Shown in pieces: positions 17,391-26,325 of a stretch of 64,000 nt of DNA. Source of the stretch: Pedobacter sandarakinus (GTDB lineage: Bacteria > Bacteroidota > Bacteroidia > Sphingobacteriales > Sphingobacteriaceae); assembly GCF_026240095.1 (NCBI RefSeq), contig NZ_JAPIVG010000001.1:868001-932000 (forward strand). Reading direction: 5' to 3'. Each line of letters opens with the position of its first letter. Within the stretch, counting starts at the first letter, position 1. Below the pieces are notes generated by a model that saw only the letters and a program-made list of their open reading frames with translations, searched no databases and was not told where the DNA came from. A program made the translations under genes and the position numbers.

Positions 17391-18503
17391 TTATTCAGAC
17401 GATTTAATTATCGAAATTGGGCCTCTAAAAGCTTGTTCTAGCCTAATTATATTATTAGACAGAAAATTTGACATTGTATCCCAGTCTTTTTTATTAAAAA
17501 TGTTCACACCTAATAAATGATAGCCAACCCTACTACTAATCTTAGCATCCATTCTTTCCCAAGTGAGTTCCTTTTCGAATGAAGTTTCAATATCAATTTT
17601 ATATTTGTAGATTTCATCAAACATTTTTTTGTTCTCATCCTTATTGGGTTTAGCAAATTCAACTAGTACACTACAACTTGATTTAGTAATAACTGTAGTA
17701 TATTTAACCCCAGCAACCGTTGAATTTAACCAATAGTCTTTTGTTGGACTTATGTTTTGAAATATTGTAGTTTTTCCCTTTAGCATTGGGAGTAATTTAT
17801 TCCAAAACTCAAGTCTCAAATGATGTCTTCCTTGCAGTCCTTCCTGATTACTAATTTCTTCATGATTTTTATCTGCCATTTTAATAATGTAGTCCTCTGT
17901 ATCTTTCTGGGGAATAATTTGCTCCATAGTTAGAAACATTTGTTCATCCAATGCAAATGGAGTGACCTTAAAACACTGAATTTTCAATTTATAGTTTAAT
18001 AGCCAGATGATTGTTGATGTTACCTCCTTTCTGAATTCATTTGCTACAAATATTAATCTTTGTGTATTGCCTTGATTCAAGTGCAAAATATCATCATATT
18101 CAGTATCATAAAACTCGGCTAATAATTTACAGGCATCTTCATTATTTCCTTGCTTATCAAGGTAATCCTGAAAAATATTTTTGATGTTTTCCTTCTTTAA
18201 GGTAGCACAATACGAAGCATATTTTAAAGCTTGCCAAGTAACATTTTTACCTGTATCATCCAGTTTATTTTCAATCACAACTACATTGCCATATTTATCT
18301 AAAGCTAGTAAATCGAGTCTTTCGTGTGTATCATTAAAGCCGCTAAATTCTTTTTGGATGATCAGTAGATCTTCTCCACCGAAAACTTTTGGCTGATTTG
18401 CAAGCCACTCTTGTAGGTGTTGCCTTTCCTTTATCCCTTTATCAGAAAATTTTATTTTTTTCAATCCTTTCAATCTATTACAGGACAGATCAATTTGATA
18501 CAT
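17391..18503 (-). CDS. DUF4268-type protein with RecB-like PD-(D/E)XK nuclease domain
   Basis: This 370-residue protein has two parts. Residues ~1-130 carry a RecB/NucS-like nuclease motif: Asp64 in ERLDLLALD, E78-N-K80 in VVVIENK, and Gln91 with Tyr in QALKYASY. The C-terminal part (about 225-365) matches the DUF4268 pattern: a helix-leading RLEFWNKLLP, and toward the end VGYHLLGVNI and a coiled final helix. A DNA-cleaving role is predicted from the intact motif. It follows the PD-(D/E)XK gene of the methyltransferase/MORC/Z1 operon after 68 bases on the same strand, and may be the fifth gene of that system or an independent nuclease. The mid-part (TLNQGNTQRLIFVANEF-like) is a second alpha/beta region of unknown role. 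Confidence 0.78.
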   Translation of the reverse strand: MYQIDLSCNRLKGLKKIKFSDKGIKERQHLQEWLANQPKVFGGEDLLIIQKEFSGFNDTHERLDLLALDKYGNVVVIENKLDDTGKNVTWQALKYASYCATLKKENIKNIFQDYLDKQGNNEDACKLLAEFYDTEYDDILHLNQGNTQRLIFVANEFRKEVTSTIIWLLNYKLKIQCFKVTPFALDEQMFLTMEQIIPQKDTEDYIIKMADKNHEEISNQEGLQGRHHLRLEFWNKLLPMLKGKTTIFQNISPTKDYWLNSTVAGVKYTTVITKSSCSVLVEFAKPNKDENKKMFDEIYKYKIDIETSFEKELTWERMDAKISSRVGYHLLGVNIFNKKDWDTMSNFLSNNIIRLEQAFRGPISIIKSSE

Positions 18504-18571
18504 AGTATTTAAATAAATGGGGTAAGTTTTTTAATTATATGAATTAAGAAGAACTACATATAAGTAGTAAA

Positions 18572-19552
18572 TTATATGCTCTGAAATAAAGGACCTTTTT
18601 TAGTTAGATCTTGGATATTAATCGATTTCGTATCCGTCAAATCTGATTTAAACATAAGGTCTGTAACTTTTTCAGGAATATCAGCTCTTTCTACCTTAGA
18701 AATGTCTTGATGTCTGTAAAATCGCACAGACCTTTTAGCTAAATCATAGTCATACTTAATTTTTATTGTCTGCTCAAAAGTGTTTCCCAATGTTTTCGAA
18801 ACAATTCTGTAAATTTTATCCTTTAGTTCATTCTCTGTAATTCGATTGTCGATTTTTTTTAATAAATCCAATACATTAAAACCAGTTGAAATTTGCTTAG
18901 TAAAAATTGAGGCAATGATTACTTGACTTTCATTAGTTGGGTTTAGTTGTACTGCGGTAAAAATGTGAACTCTCTCTAAATTGCTATTACTTTTAACTTC
19001 TATTTTTTCGCTGTCGGCATTGAAATCAAATCTTTCTTCTGGAATATTATGCCAATAATTAACTAATGTTTCAGGTTTTCTACTTTGTTCAATTAGTAAT
19101 AATTCAGCCCAAAGTCCTTGAATAGTTTTTGTTGGTGTTTCTGTCAATGACCTAAAGACCTCAATAAAATTTTTAAATGTTTCAAAAACTTCTTTTTGCG
19201 ATGGCTTTATTGACAGAGAATTTAAAAGTGATGTAACAATTCCAAGAAAATAATTTTGCAATGTTTTTTCATTGCTCTTAAAAATAATAATAGAATAATT
19301 ATCAGTTTTTGAATTGCCATTTTCAAAAATTTTACATTCTAGATTGTTCGTAAGTTCAATATATTTTAGCTTGATGTTTTTTTGAGATAAATGCGTTCGA
19401 TCAAATTTTGATGAAATTAAAATTACTGGAAACCCAATATTGTTTACTCCTATTCTTGCAAAAGGAAATTTATTCAATACTGTAGCATTAAATAAATTTG
19501 GATTTTCTGTTTGTGGAAAATCTAATTCTAAAAAAACATCTAACAAACTCAT
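18572..19552 (-). CDS. PD-(D/E)XK motif protein (DUF4420-like), nuclease of the MORC/Z1 system
   Basis: This 326-residue protein is the fourth gene of the methyltransferase operon; its ATG overlaps the stop of the Z1 gene by 4 bases. The candidate active site is Glu150 in GLWAELLLIEQ, Asp176 in ERFDF and E185-V-K187 in SEKIEVKSN, a normal order for PD-(D/E)XK restriction-type nucleases. The first 110 residues are beta-rich and may be a binding domain. Proteins of this type recur beside Z1-domain proteins and are annotated as PD-(D/E)XK motif protein. I infer that it cuts DNA under control of the ATPases. Catalytic activity is untested. Confidence 0.78.
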   Translation of the reverse strand: MSLLDVFLELDFPQTENPNLFNATVLNKFPFARIGVNNIGFPVILISSKFDRTHLSQKNIKLKYIELTNNLECKIFENGNSKTDNYSIIIFKSNEKTLQNYFLGIVTSLLNSLSIKPSQKEVFETFKNFIEVFRSLTETPTKTIQGLWAELLLIEQSRKPETLVNYWHNIPEERFDFNADSEKIEVKSNSNLERVHIFTAVQLNPTNESQVIIASIFTKQISTGFNVLDLLKKIDNRITENELKDKIYRIVSKTLGNTFEQTIKIKYDYDLAKRSVRFYRHQDISKVERADIPEKVTDLMFKSDLTDTKSINIQDLTKKGPLFQSI

Positions 19553-21861
19553 ATATTATCTGGCTGTCTAATGATGTCTTTGCCAATTGCTTCAGGTATC
19601 CAAATTGCAAGACTTACCAAATCGTTATAAATTATATTTCCATTATCATCTAAAATTGGATTTCCACTTATGTCAGTAAGGTTTAATCTATGAACTTGTA
19701 TTGTAACCTTATCCTGTTTTTTAATATTTCTATCACCAATGTAAACTTCGCCCTTTCTTAATCTACCGTTTGATGTCGGTTGTTCCCCTTGGAAAAGTTG
19801 TTGAATATTATCGTTTTGGTTTAATCTACGTTGTCTCGTAGTTTGTGAAATTGTATTATTTTCAATTTTTGAACTCATCAAATAAACCAAGCAAGTTTCA
19901 TTTGGGTTTTCTTGTAGGTAAGAATTTAACAGCCCTCTTAAACTTGAATAAGTTTGACTATCCGTTTCCCTTGTAAATTTTAATCTGTTTAAAAGTTGTT
20001 TCAAACTTTCTTCGAGTGGCAATTCTGCTTCTAAATGTTTTTGTAAATCTGTTCTTTCTATATGACCTTGATTAATTGCAAAGCTGTTAATGTGATTGTT
20101 TGTAAATTCAGCCATAATACTTTTATTGAATGGTATCAAATTTTCTGTATCGTGTGGTGCGCCAACAATGAACCATTCTTGGCCAAAATAATCTCTATCA
20201 ATATCATTGTATAAAATATTAGGCCTAGTTAGTCTTAACATTTGATCTAAAACAGCTTCCCTGTCCCATTCGTTTAAATGCTTATTATTTACATCAAACT
20301 CTTCTAAACGTTGCCTCACATCTTCTTCGTGTTCTATGATTGCTCTAAAGGCTTCAATGTTTGGGTTATCTAGCCAAACTCGGCAATAACCCAAATAAGA
20401 TCCTTTGTAACCAAAAAATCTTGCTCGCTGTAAAGTTGTATCAACTTGACCAGTTGCTAATGGTCTCGGCATGTAAGAAACCGTTAAGCCTTCAACAGTA
20501 AACCCTCTATCCATTGCTTGGCCACCAACTAAAATGTGAGAATAAAAATCACTCCAACGAATTTCGGGTGTTCTTCCTCTACTTGCATTTATTTCCATAA
20601 TTCTAGTATTTTTAATGGAATGTAACAGCCGTGTATTTGTTAGTTCTTCAAAAGCAGGCAAATCATTTACCGTTAAATGTAAATCGCTATATACCTCTTT
20701 AAATTCCCTCAATAATTCTTTTTTTTCATCTTCATCAGCAGCAGAATTACTTTGCAACAGTGTTTTCCAACTTTCACAAACATTTCTAATCCAAGTAAAG
20801 TATATATTCTGTGAGTTAGTTAATCGTGATGGGTGAACCATCATAGAGCGGTTACGTTGGTCTCGTTTTATTTCACCAGCTACAACACCCAAGAAGAATA
20901 TTTTTAAAGAAAACAATAAACTTTCCGGCGGTTCATGAACTGGATTATGATTAGATGGAATTTCAAGATCAGGAATTCTTCTTATAAGATTTGGATTTTG
21001 AACAAAAAAAGCATTGCCTCCTGTATAACCATTTCCTGGCGTTAATAGTTTTATGAAGTTTGGTGAAAGCCGATCCATAATATTAATGAATAAATTAGCT
21101 TGTGGCGTAGCTGTGTATTGTAAAAAAGTATGATGTGGGAACACACTTCTTAATTCATTAATTCTTCTATAAATGGTTGAAGCATCTCCTTCGTTAACCG
21201 CTTCTCCTGCATTTGCGTTAGCTCGTGCTCTTGTATTCAAACTTGCTTGGTCACTTTCATCATCTATAATCAAAGTTGGAACTCCACTAAGATCTAAATC
21301 CCTTAAAAGATTAGTAAGGTTTCTTAATCGACTACCATTTTTCATTACTGTAATTAATAAGGTTGAGCAATTTTCTTTTGGGAAAGTTTCATCTGCCCAT
21401 TGCTCCAATTTCATTTCAATTGTATCTCTATCTTCTTGTGTACCCGCATTTTTTATGATTGTCCATTTTCTGTCAAACCTCGTATCAACTCGCAAATCCT
21501 TTTTCATCCTTTCAAATGACTGCTCGGAAAGGGGAATTGACGTACCTGCAATGATTATTACAATTTGATATTGGTTATCATTTGCCAAGGCGGCAACAGA
21601 AGTAAAAGATAGTGTTTTACCACTTTGAACATACCCAATAACTAGTCCTGTCTCAATATTTCGCTGTTCATTTGGGTCACCACACATTTCCAAAATCTTG
21701 AATGTTTCATCAATAACTTGATCACCTGCTGTGTTTATATTACCAAGATTATCGGTAAATCCTTTGTGTTTTATTAATCCTTCAATTTCTTCTCCTTGAT
21801 AGGGCTGCCATTTTGAATTATTTGAACTAGTATTTCCTGTTATTTCTATTATTTCTGCCAT
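19549..21861 (-). CDS. Z1-domain ATPase/helicase-like protein
   Basis: This 770-residue protein combines a P-loop ATPase with the Z1 domain, a module known almost only next to MORC-type ATPases in restriction-like loci. Walker A is GYVQSGKT (76-83), Walker B is LIIDDESDQ near residue 200, and a motif-III-like QYTATPQANL follows. The Z1 signature, GGQAMDRGFTVEGLTVSYMP followed by D-T-T-L-Q-R-A-R-F-F-G-Y, lies near 440-490 and resembles helicase motifs V and VI. The C-terminal 250 residues are variable and may contact DNA or partners. Its start is 2 bases after the MORC stop and its end overlaps the nuclease start, so stoichiometric expression is likely. Proposed role: ATP-driven DNA remodelling or translocation that licenses cleavage. 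Confidence 0.87.
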   Translation of the reverse strand: MAEIIEITGNTSSNNSKWQPYQGEEIEGLIKHKGFTDNLGNINTAGDQVIDETFKILEMCGDPNEQRNIETGLVIGYVQSGKTLSFTSVAALANDNQYQIVIIIAGTSIPLSEQSFERMKKDLRVDTRFDRKWTIIKNAGTQEDRDTIEMKLEQWADETFPKENCSTLLITVMKNGSRLRNLTNLLRDLDLSGVPTLIIDDESDQASLNTRARANANAGEAVNEGDASTIYRRINELRSVFPHHTFLQYTATPQANLFINIMDRLSPNFIKLLTPGNGYTGGNAFFVQNPNLIRRIPDLEIPSNHNPVHEPPESLLFSLKIFFLGVVAGEIKRDQRNRSMMVHPSRLTNSQNIYFTWIRNVCESWKTLLQSNSAADEDEKKELLREFKEVYSDLHLTVNDLPAFEELTNTRLLHSIKNTRIMEINASRGRTPEIRWSDFYSHILVGGQAMDRGFTVEGLTVSYMPRPLATGQVDTTLQRARFFGYKGSYLGYCRVWLDNPNIEAFRAIIEHEEDVRQRLEEFDVNNKHLNEWDREAVLDQMLRLTRPNILYNDIDRDYFGQEWFIVGAPHDTENLIPFNKSIMAEFTNNHINSFAINQGHIERTDLQKHLEAELPLEESLKQLLNRLKFTRETDSQTYSSLRGLLNSYLQENPNETCLVYLMSSKIENNTISQTTRQRRLNQNDNIQQLFQGEQPTSNGRLRKGEVYIGDRNIKKQDKVTIQVHRLNLTDISGNPILDDNGNIIYNDLVSLAIWIPEAIGKDIIRQPDNI

Positions 21862-21863
21862 AA

Positions 21864-23402
21864 TTAACTTTGAGAGATTTTTGTTATTAGTTGATTGAAA
21901 TTCCTGCGAATTTCACCTTGTGTTTTAGCTCCACTTTCTTTTGCAATTATTTCCGCTAAACCCATTGCCGCAGCCATTTTTAAAATTGGTTCAATTTTAT
22001 TATTTTCCGTTCCCGCATATTCAACCATGAAAGGATGTGTTAGGGAAAGACGAATTCCAATTTGTTTTACATTGGGTTCTGTAGAAGGTTCTTTGATCAA
22101 ATGCGGGCCAACTTCTAATAAATCGTTTAGTGATGTATCGTATGAAAGTTCAATTGAAATAAGCCAGTTAATTTTGTTGAAATTTACCTTGAAAGATTTA
22201 TAAATCCTTTTATCCGTTTTAGGCAATTCCGTTTCAACCTCATTTTCTAAAGTTGGGTTTTCAAAAGTCTCCTTTATTGCTTGAGGTACTTTTTGCTCAA
22301 AATCGGAAACCGTATGACTCAAGGCTTTTATACCAGAATTTCTATAGTCAGTATCATTTGCCCTAGCCCTAAATTTTTCGGCTTGAGTAAGAAGAGGAAA
22401 ATTATCATGCGACAATTCATCTTTTAAGCATTGTAAAAATACATCAAGATTTTCATCCCATTGAATTCCTTTTTTTGTAAAGGAAACATCAAACCCTTCT
22501 AAGTGTAATTCGCCAAAAACTCTTTGAAATCGGTAGCTATTTGGTGCTCCAAAAATAAATTCGGGTCTAAATCCATTATCAAAACTACCTTCAATCACTC
22601 TACCTCGTCTAAATAATGCAAAGCCAGCCTCTGCAGTGGACCCTGTCTCTCTAATTCCAACAAAACCTTTTACTGATAACCCTTCTTCTAAACCAAAATC
22701 AATTTCCTTTTTCCATATTACTTTTTCTCCATTTGGGGTATCATATCTTGGTGCTTCAAGGATATTGGGTTCAGTAAAGCGTAATTCTGTATTGTCAACA
22801 ATAAGTTTCAAGGTACCTTGACGAATAAACTCTCTATAAATACTTGCTAAATGTGATTTTACTTTACCAAGTCCTTTTCTTCTTGGCATTTTATTCACAT
22901 TAGATAACTCTATAATTGTATAATGGTGATTTTTTTCCGTTGTTATCGAAGTGAATTCCAACTCCTCAAGTTTATCCTCGAAAATTTTATCCATATCAAA
23001 ATTTATGGTTTTTTCTTCAGTTTCATTTAAGGCCTTAGTTCTAACAGACCAAAGATCAGAAAACCAACAAGAAGCAGATTTCATACCCATTCCAAATTCA
23101 GAAAGACCTGAAGTATCTGTTGGAATTTCAGCCGCTCTAAAAGCTCGGCTATAATTTGATTGTTCTATTCCTGCTGCATTATCACGAATTGTGATTTTGT
23201 TATCTGGGTCGTTAATTTCAATTATTACTTCTAATTGAAAATCATCCCCATGAAGTTCTTTTAATGCTTTCTCATTATTCAAATAGCTCGCAATGGAATT
23301 ATCGACGAATTCGGCTAAGGCAAACCAAGTTTCGTATTCCAAAAATTTCAAAACGGAGAGCATCGAAACATTTGGCCTTATATTTATTTTATTTTCACTC
23401 AT
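21864..23402 (-). CDS. MORC/MutL-like GHKL ATPase
   Basis: This 512-residue ATPase has the GHKL fold with an adjoining S5-like domain, the arrangement of MutL, Hsp90 and eukaryotic MORC. Motif I is ALAEFVDNSIAS (Glu31, Asp34, Asn35), motif II is RDNAAGI (Asp74), and motif III is GLSEFGMGMKSASCW (99-113). All ATP-binding residues appear intact, and the Trp and Cys after motif III are typical of the prokaryotic MORC-like group. It starts 8 bases inside the end of the methyltransferase gene. By analogy with MutL and MORC it should dimerise on ATP binding and clamp DNA. In this locus it probably couples recognition of unmodified DNA to the Z1 protein and nuclease. Confidence 0.87.
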   Translation of the reverse strand: MSENKINIRPNVSMLSVLKFLEYETWFALAEFVDNSIASYLNNEKALKELHGDDFQLEVIIEINDPDNKITIRDNAAGIEQSNYSRAFRAAEIPTDTSGLSEFGMGMKSASCWFSDLWSVRTKALNETEEKTINFDMDKIFEDKLEELEFTSITTEKNHHYTIIELSNVNKMPRRKGLGKVKSHLASIYREFIRQGTLKLIVDNTELRFTEPNILEAPRYDTPNGEKVIWKKEIDFGLEEGLSVKGFVGIRETGSTAEAGFALFRRGRVIEGSFDNGFRPEFIFGAPNSYRFQRVFGELHLEGFDVSFTKKGIQWDENLDVFLQCLKDELSHDNFPLLTQAEKFRARANDTDYRNSGIKALSHTVSDFEQKVPQAIKETFENPTLENEVETELPKTDKRIYKSFKVNFNKINWLISIELSYDTSLNDLLEVGPHLIKEPSTEPNVKQIGIRLSLTHPFMVEYAGTENNKIEPILKMAAAMGLAEIIAKESGAKTQGEIRRNFNQLITKISQS

Positions 23403-24744
23403 AATGATAGAACTTATTTACGTTATTCCTATTTTCTAAGTCTTCAACTGGCAAAATACTCTCTGGACTTATAATTAATTGTTTTGCTATTAATTCAACA
23501 ATATGAGAGTTTACTGCATTTCCTAGAGCTTTGAAAGCAGCATTGTCATTTTCAGGCAGTTTTAAACCACTTAATGATTGCAGTTTCAAACCCTCGTTCC
23601 TGGTAATGTATCTTTTCTCCCAACCGATAATTGGAATTTGAGTATTCGTACAGACAAGGGAAGGGAAGAAGTCTGTTTTCTTTATCCTAATCCCAGAAGC
23701 TCTGAACTGCAAAATGTATTTATCGATTTTTCGTTGCCCATCGCCAACATTCCACTCCATCTTTTGCCAACTTTGAGAAGGAAGTTTTGCAATTTTGGTT
23801 ACTATTTCAGTTATATATTTTTGATTGTCCTTATAGAATTGTCGATTATGACTTATATATCGTTGCTTCCACCCAGGAAATTCTTTTTCAACTCGTGCAT
23901 AACTTGGTAAATTGGATAGTTGCTCTTGTCGTGTCATTCCTTTTAATGGAATACCAAAGTTTCCCCGATACTCACTTAACTCTTTCTGGGTAAGTAAATG
24001 TGGATATTTTTCTTCGTAAGGGTAGTCTGCCCCAAATTCCATCGCCCAAATTGGGAAACCTGGTATCTGTACTTCTTTGGGCACTGCGTCCAATAACTCT
24101 TGCCAAAGATTAATGCAGTCTTGATTTGCTTTTGGAAGTTTTCTCGAATTTACTGGATCGAGTTCGATAAAATTTTCCAACGGCACAACGCTTTTTTTTT
24201 GCATATCAACTTCGTCAAAGCTAAAATGTTCAAGGGCATTATTACCTAGTGCACCAACGATGAAAATTCTTTGCCTATGTTGTGGAATACCAAATTCGTG
24301 AGGTGAATAATCCCGATGTTCAACTTCGTATCCCAATCTATCGAAATCCTCTTTCATAGCTTTCCACGTTTCTTCATTGTTGTGTTTTGCTATAAATCGA
24401 ACATTTTCTAAAATGAAAAATTTTGGTTTTTTTAACTCCAGAATTTTTACAATTTCATCAAACAAAGTTCCTCTTTCATCTTCACGTCCAAGTTGCTTTC
24501 CAGCCTTTGAAAATGGTTGACATGGAAAACCTGCACATAAAATATCGTGGTCTGGAATTAATTCTGGACTCTCATTGACGATTTTTCTTATATCTCCATT
24601 AATATTTATATCGTTACCCCAATTTAATTTGTATGTTTCTCTTAATACAGGGTTAAGTTCGCTTGCAAATACACACTGGTGCCCAAGTTGGTGTAATGCC
24701 TTATGAAAGCCTCCAATTCCTGCAAATAAGTCTATAAATCTCAT
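23395..24744 (-). CDS. DNA (cytosine-5)-methyltransferase
   Basis: This 449-residue C5 methylase transfers a methyl group from S-adenosylmethionine to cytosine. All key motifs are visible: I (LFAGIGGFHKAL, 6-17), IV with the catalytic Cys75 in AGFPCQPFSK, VI (LENVRF, near 113), VIII (PQHRQRIFIVG) and X (FKALGNAVNSHIVELIAKQL). The target-recognition region lies at about 190-360; the recognised sequence cannot be read from it. It is the first gene of the MORC/Z1 operon. There is no typical type II endonuclease beside it, so restriction would depend on the downstream ATPases and nucleases. In host terms it would protect self DNA. Confidence 0.93.
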   Translation of the reverse strand: MRFIDLFAGIGGFHKALHQLGHQCVFASELNPVLRETYKLNWGNDININGDIRKIVNESPELIPDHDILCAGFPCQPFSKAGKQLGREDERGTLFDEIVKILELKKPKFFILENVRFIAKHNNEETWKAMKEDFDRLGYEVEHRDYSPHEFGIPQHRQRIFIVGALGNNALEHFSFDEVDMQKKSVVPLENFIELDPVNSRKLPKANQDCINLWQELLDAVPKEVQIPGFPIWAMEFGADYPYEEKYPHLLTQKELSEYRGNFGIPLKGMTRQEQLSNLPSYARVEKEFPGWKQRYISHNRQFYKDNQKYITEIVTKIAKLPSQSWQKMEWNVGDGQRKIDKYILQFRASGIRIKKTDFFPSLVCTNTQIPIIGWEKRYITRNEGLKLQSLSGLKLPENDNAAFKALGNAVNSHIVELIAKQLIISPESILPVEDLENRNNVNKFYHYE

Positions 24745-24812
24745 TATCTTTCTATGTCCAATCTTCTATTATAAATCTTGCAATCTACATTTATTTGTAG
24801 CTTTTTATACTC

Positions 24813-25016
24813 TCATTTTTTATTGTTTTTTTCAAATGCATCAATTCGCCTGAATATTTTAAATAATATCAGTGCAGTTGTAATGAATCCTGATCCAAGC
24901 CCAATAATTAATCCAATGCAAGATCTGTCAACAATTCCACCAATACCTGTCCCGATTAAACTAAATCCTACTATTGTTAAAATAATTGCTAAATAAAATA
25001 CTCTTATTTTTTTCAT
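24813..25016 (-). CDS. Small two-segment membrane protein
   Basis: This 67-residue protein is almost all hydrophobic: two transmembrane helices (about 8-30 and 34-55) with a glycine-rich turn (IGTGIGGIVDRSCIGLIIGL) and a basic tail. Its ATG overlaps the TGA of the 183-residue membrane protein upstream, so the two are translated together. It lies 68 bases before the methyltransferase gene on the same strand. I do not recognise the family. A regulatory or membrane-effector role in the adjacent system is conceivable but unsupported. Confidence 0.55.
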   Translation of the reverse strand: MKKIRVFYLAIILTIVGFSLIGTGIGGIVDRSCIGLIIGLGSGFITTALILFKIFRRIDAFEKNNKK

Positions 25017-25564
25017 TTCTTAGCGACTGTTTGTTTGTGCCTTTCAACATATTTATTATAAAGTTCTTTTTTTTCAATTTCAGAAACTATCCCGATTTCT
25101 GATTCCATTTTTGCACCTTCCCATTCTAATTTCAATAAATATTGAGTTATCGTAATAAGTTCTTTGATGTTTTCTGTTGGGTCTTTGTCGGTCTTAAGCA
25201 CAATCTGATCAATAAGATTTATTATTTTACTATCCCAATACTCATCTTCAGGATTCAAATAAAGTCGTATTTGAAATTTTAAAGTGTCCGCTTCTTTATG
25301 TAGTTCCCATAATTTATCATATGATAACTTTGAAATGCGGTTACTATAACTGTTGACAAGAGCGCAGAATCTTGATATACTATCGCGTAGATCTTGGATG
25401 TACTTTATTCTTGAGGCTGTTACCGAGTTAATAAAAGTAGTCTTTCGAACGTTTCGAAAAGTTATTATTAAATTAAAAACACCTACAGAGAAAGTTAGGC
25501 CAATACTAATCAATGTTACTGTTTCAGTTGTTGTCATACAAATAGCGTTTAGATAATTACTCAC
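25013..25564 (-). CDS. Single-pass membrane protein with cytoplasmic helical domain, unknown
   Basis: This protein is up to 183 residues long. The annotated frame starts at MSNYLN, but an ATG nine codons later (MTTTETVTLIS) may be the real start. One transmembrane segment (about residues 14-34) is followed by a long, mostly helical soluble domain (KYIQDLRDSISRFCALVNSY and onward), charged and without catalytic motifs. The architecture is that of small membrane-anchored proteins often annotated as hypothetical in defence islands. It is coupled to the 67-residue membrane protein. No family recognised. Confidence 0.6.
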   Translation of the reverse strand: MSNYLNAICMTTTETVTLISIGLTFSVGVFNLIITFRNVRKTTFINSVTASRIKYIQDLRDSISRFCALVNSYSNRISKLSYDKLWELHKEADTLKFQIRLYLNPEDEYWDSKIINLIDQIVLKTDKDPTENIKELITITQYLLKLEWEGAKMESEIGIVSEIEKKELYNKYVERHKQTVAKK

Positions 25565-25833
25565 ATTACAAGGTAGTTCGAGGCAATGATTCTTATTAAA
25601 AGTTGATTAAAGCGCTTTGCTTTAGAGAGTATAGCTTAAGAATCCATCCCAAACATTTGGAGTAAATTTTGCATTAATTGCTTATAAAAGATAGAAGAGA
25701 AGAGCATGTTAAATTTTGTTGTTTTTACTAAAGTAGTCACAAAACAATAATTATTCATACGGGAAACAGTAAATACACATTTCTAGTAGTAATAAATATA
25801 AAAGATATAAACTATTGTATCTGTTTTACTTTC

Positions 25834-26322
25834 TTACAAAAAATCAAGAATATTGAATAGTTCAAAGTGATCAGGGAATTCTTTTGCGGTTTCTATCAGG
25901 TTTATGCCTGAGGAAAGGGGATATTTTGACTTTATAACAGGATCAATTTCCTTATCGAATTTTTGTATTTCTATATTTCGATCATATTTCGGTTTTGATA
26001 TAAGCTGATAAGTTTGATCTTCTACTTCATCAATAAAAACTTTATCATATGAGTAAAATCCTCTTTTAGCCATATAGCTGAAAAATGAAAAATAGCTTTT
26101 TGAGTCTGTGATATTTTCTTTTACCAAATTATCATTTTGGATAGTTGTGAAAATCCTCCTGTATTTATAAACAAATCTGATTTGTACTTTAAAATCAACG
26201 TTAAACTCATCCAATTTCGGTGGTAATAATCCGCCAGCTGTAGCGATGTGAATCAATTTAATACCATCAAATAATAAGATGTCAAAATCATTATTTAATT
26301 GTTCTTCTAAAGTGTAAGCCAT
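25834..26322 (-). CDS. Unknown protein, possible partner of the deaminase-like protein
   Basis: This 162-residue acidic protein starts 3 bases after the deaminase-like gene ends, so the two are almost certainly co-transcribed. It is a soluble mix of strands and helices with many Tyr, Phe and Asp residues, and no motif I recognise. Size, acidity and position are those of an immunity protein or antitoxin following a toxin gene; this is an inference from context only. Another possibility is a structural partner. Confidence 0.5.
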   Translation of the reverse strand: MAYTLEEQLNNDFDILLFDGIKLIHIATAGGLLPPKLDEFNVDFKVQIRFVYKYRRIFTTIQNDNLVKENITDSKSYFSFFSYMAKRGFYSYDKVFIDEVEDQTYQLISKPKYDRNIEIQKFDKEIDPVIKSKYPLSSGINLIETAKEFPDHFELFNILDFL

Positions 26323-26325
26323 AAT

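Noticed and set aside
17391..24744. BREX, DISARM or type I restriction system
   Set aside because: No PglX/PglZ, DUF1998, SNF2 helicase or HsdS/HsdM gene is present. The MORC and Z1 genes point to a different type.
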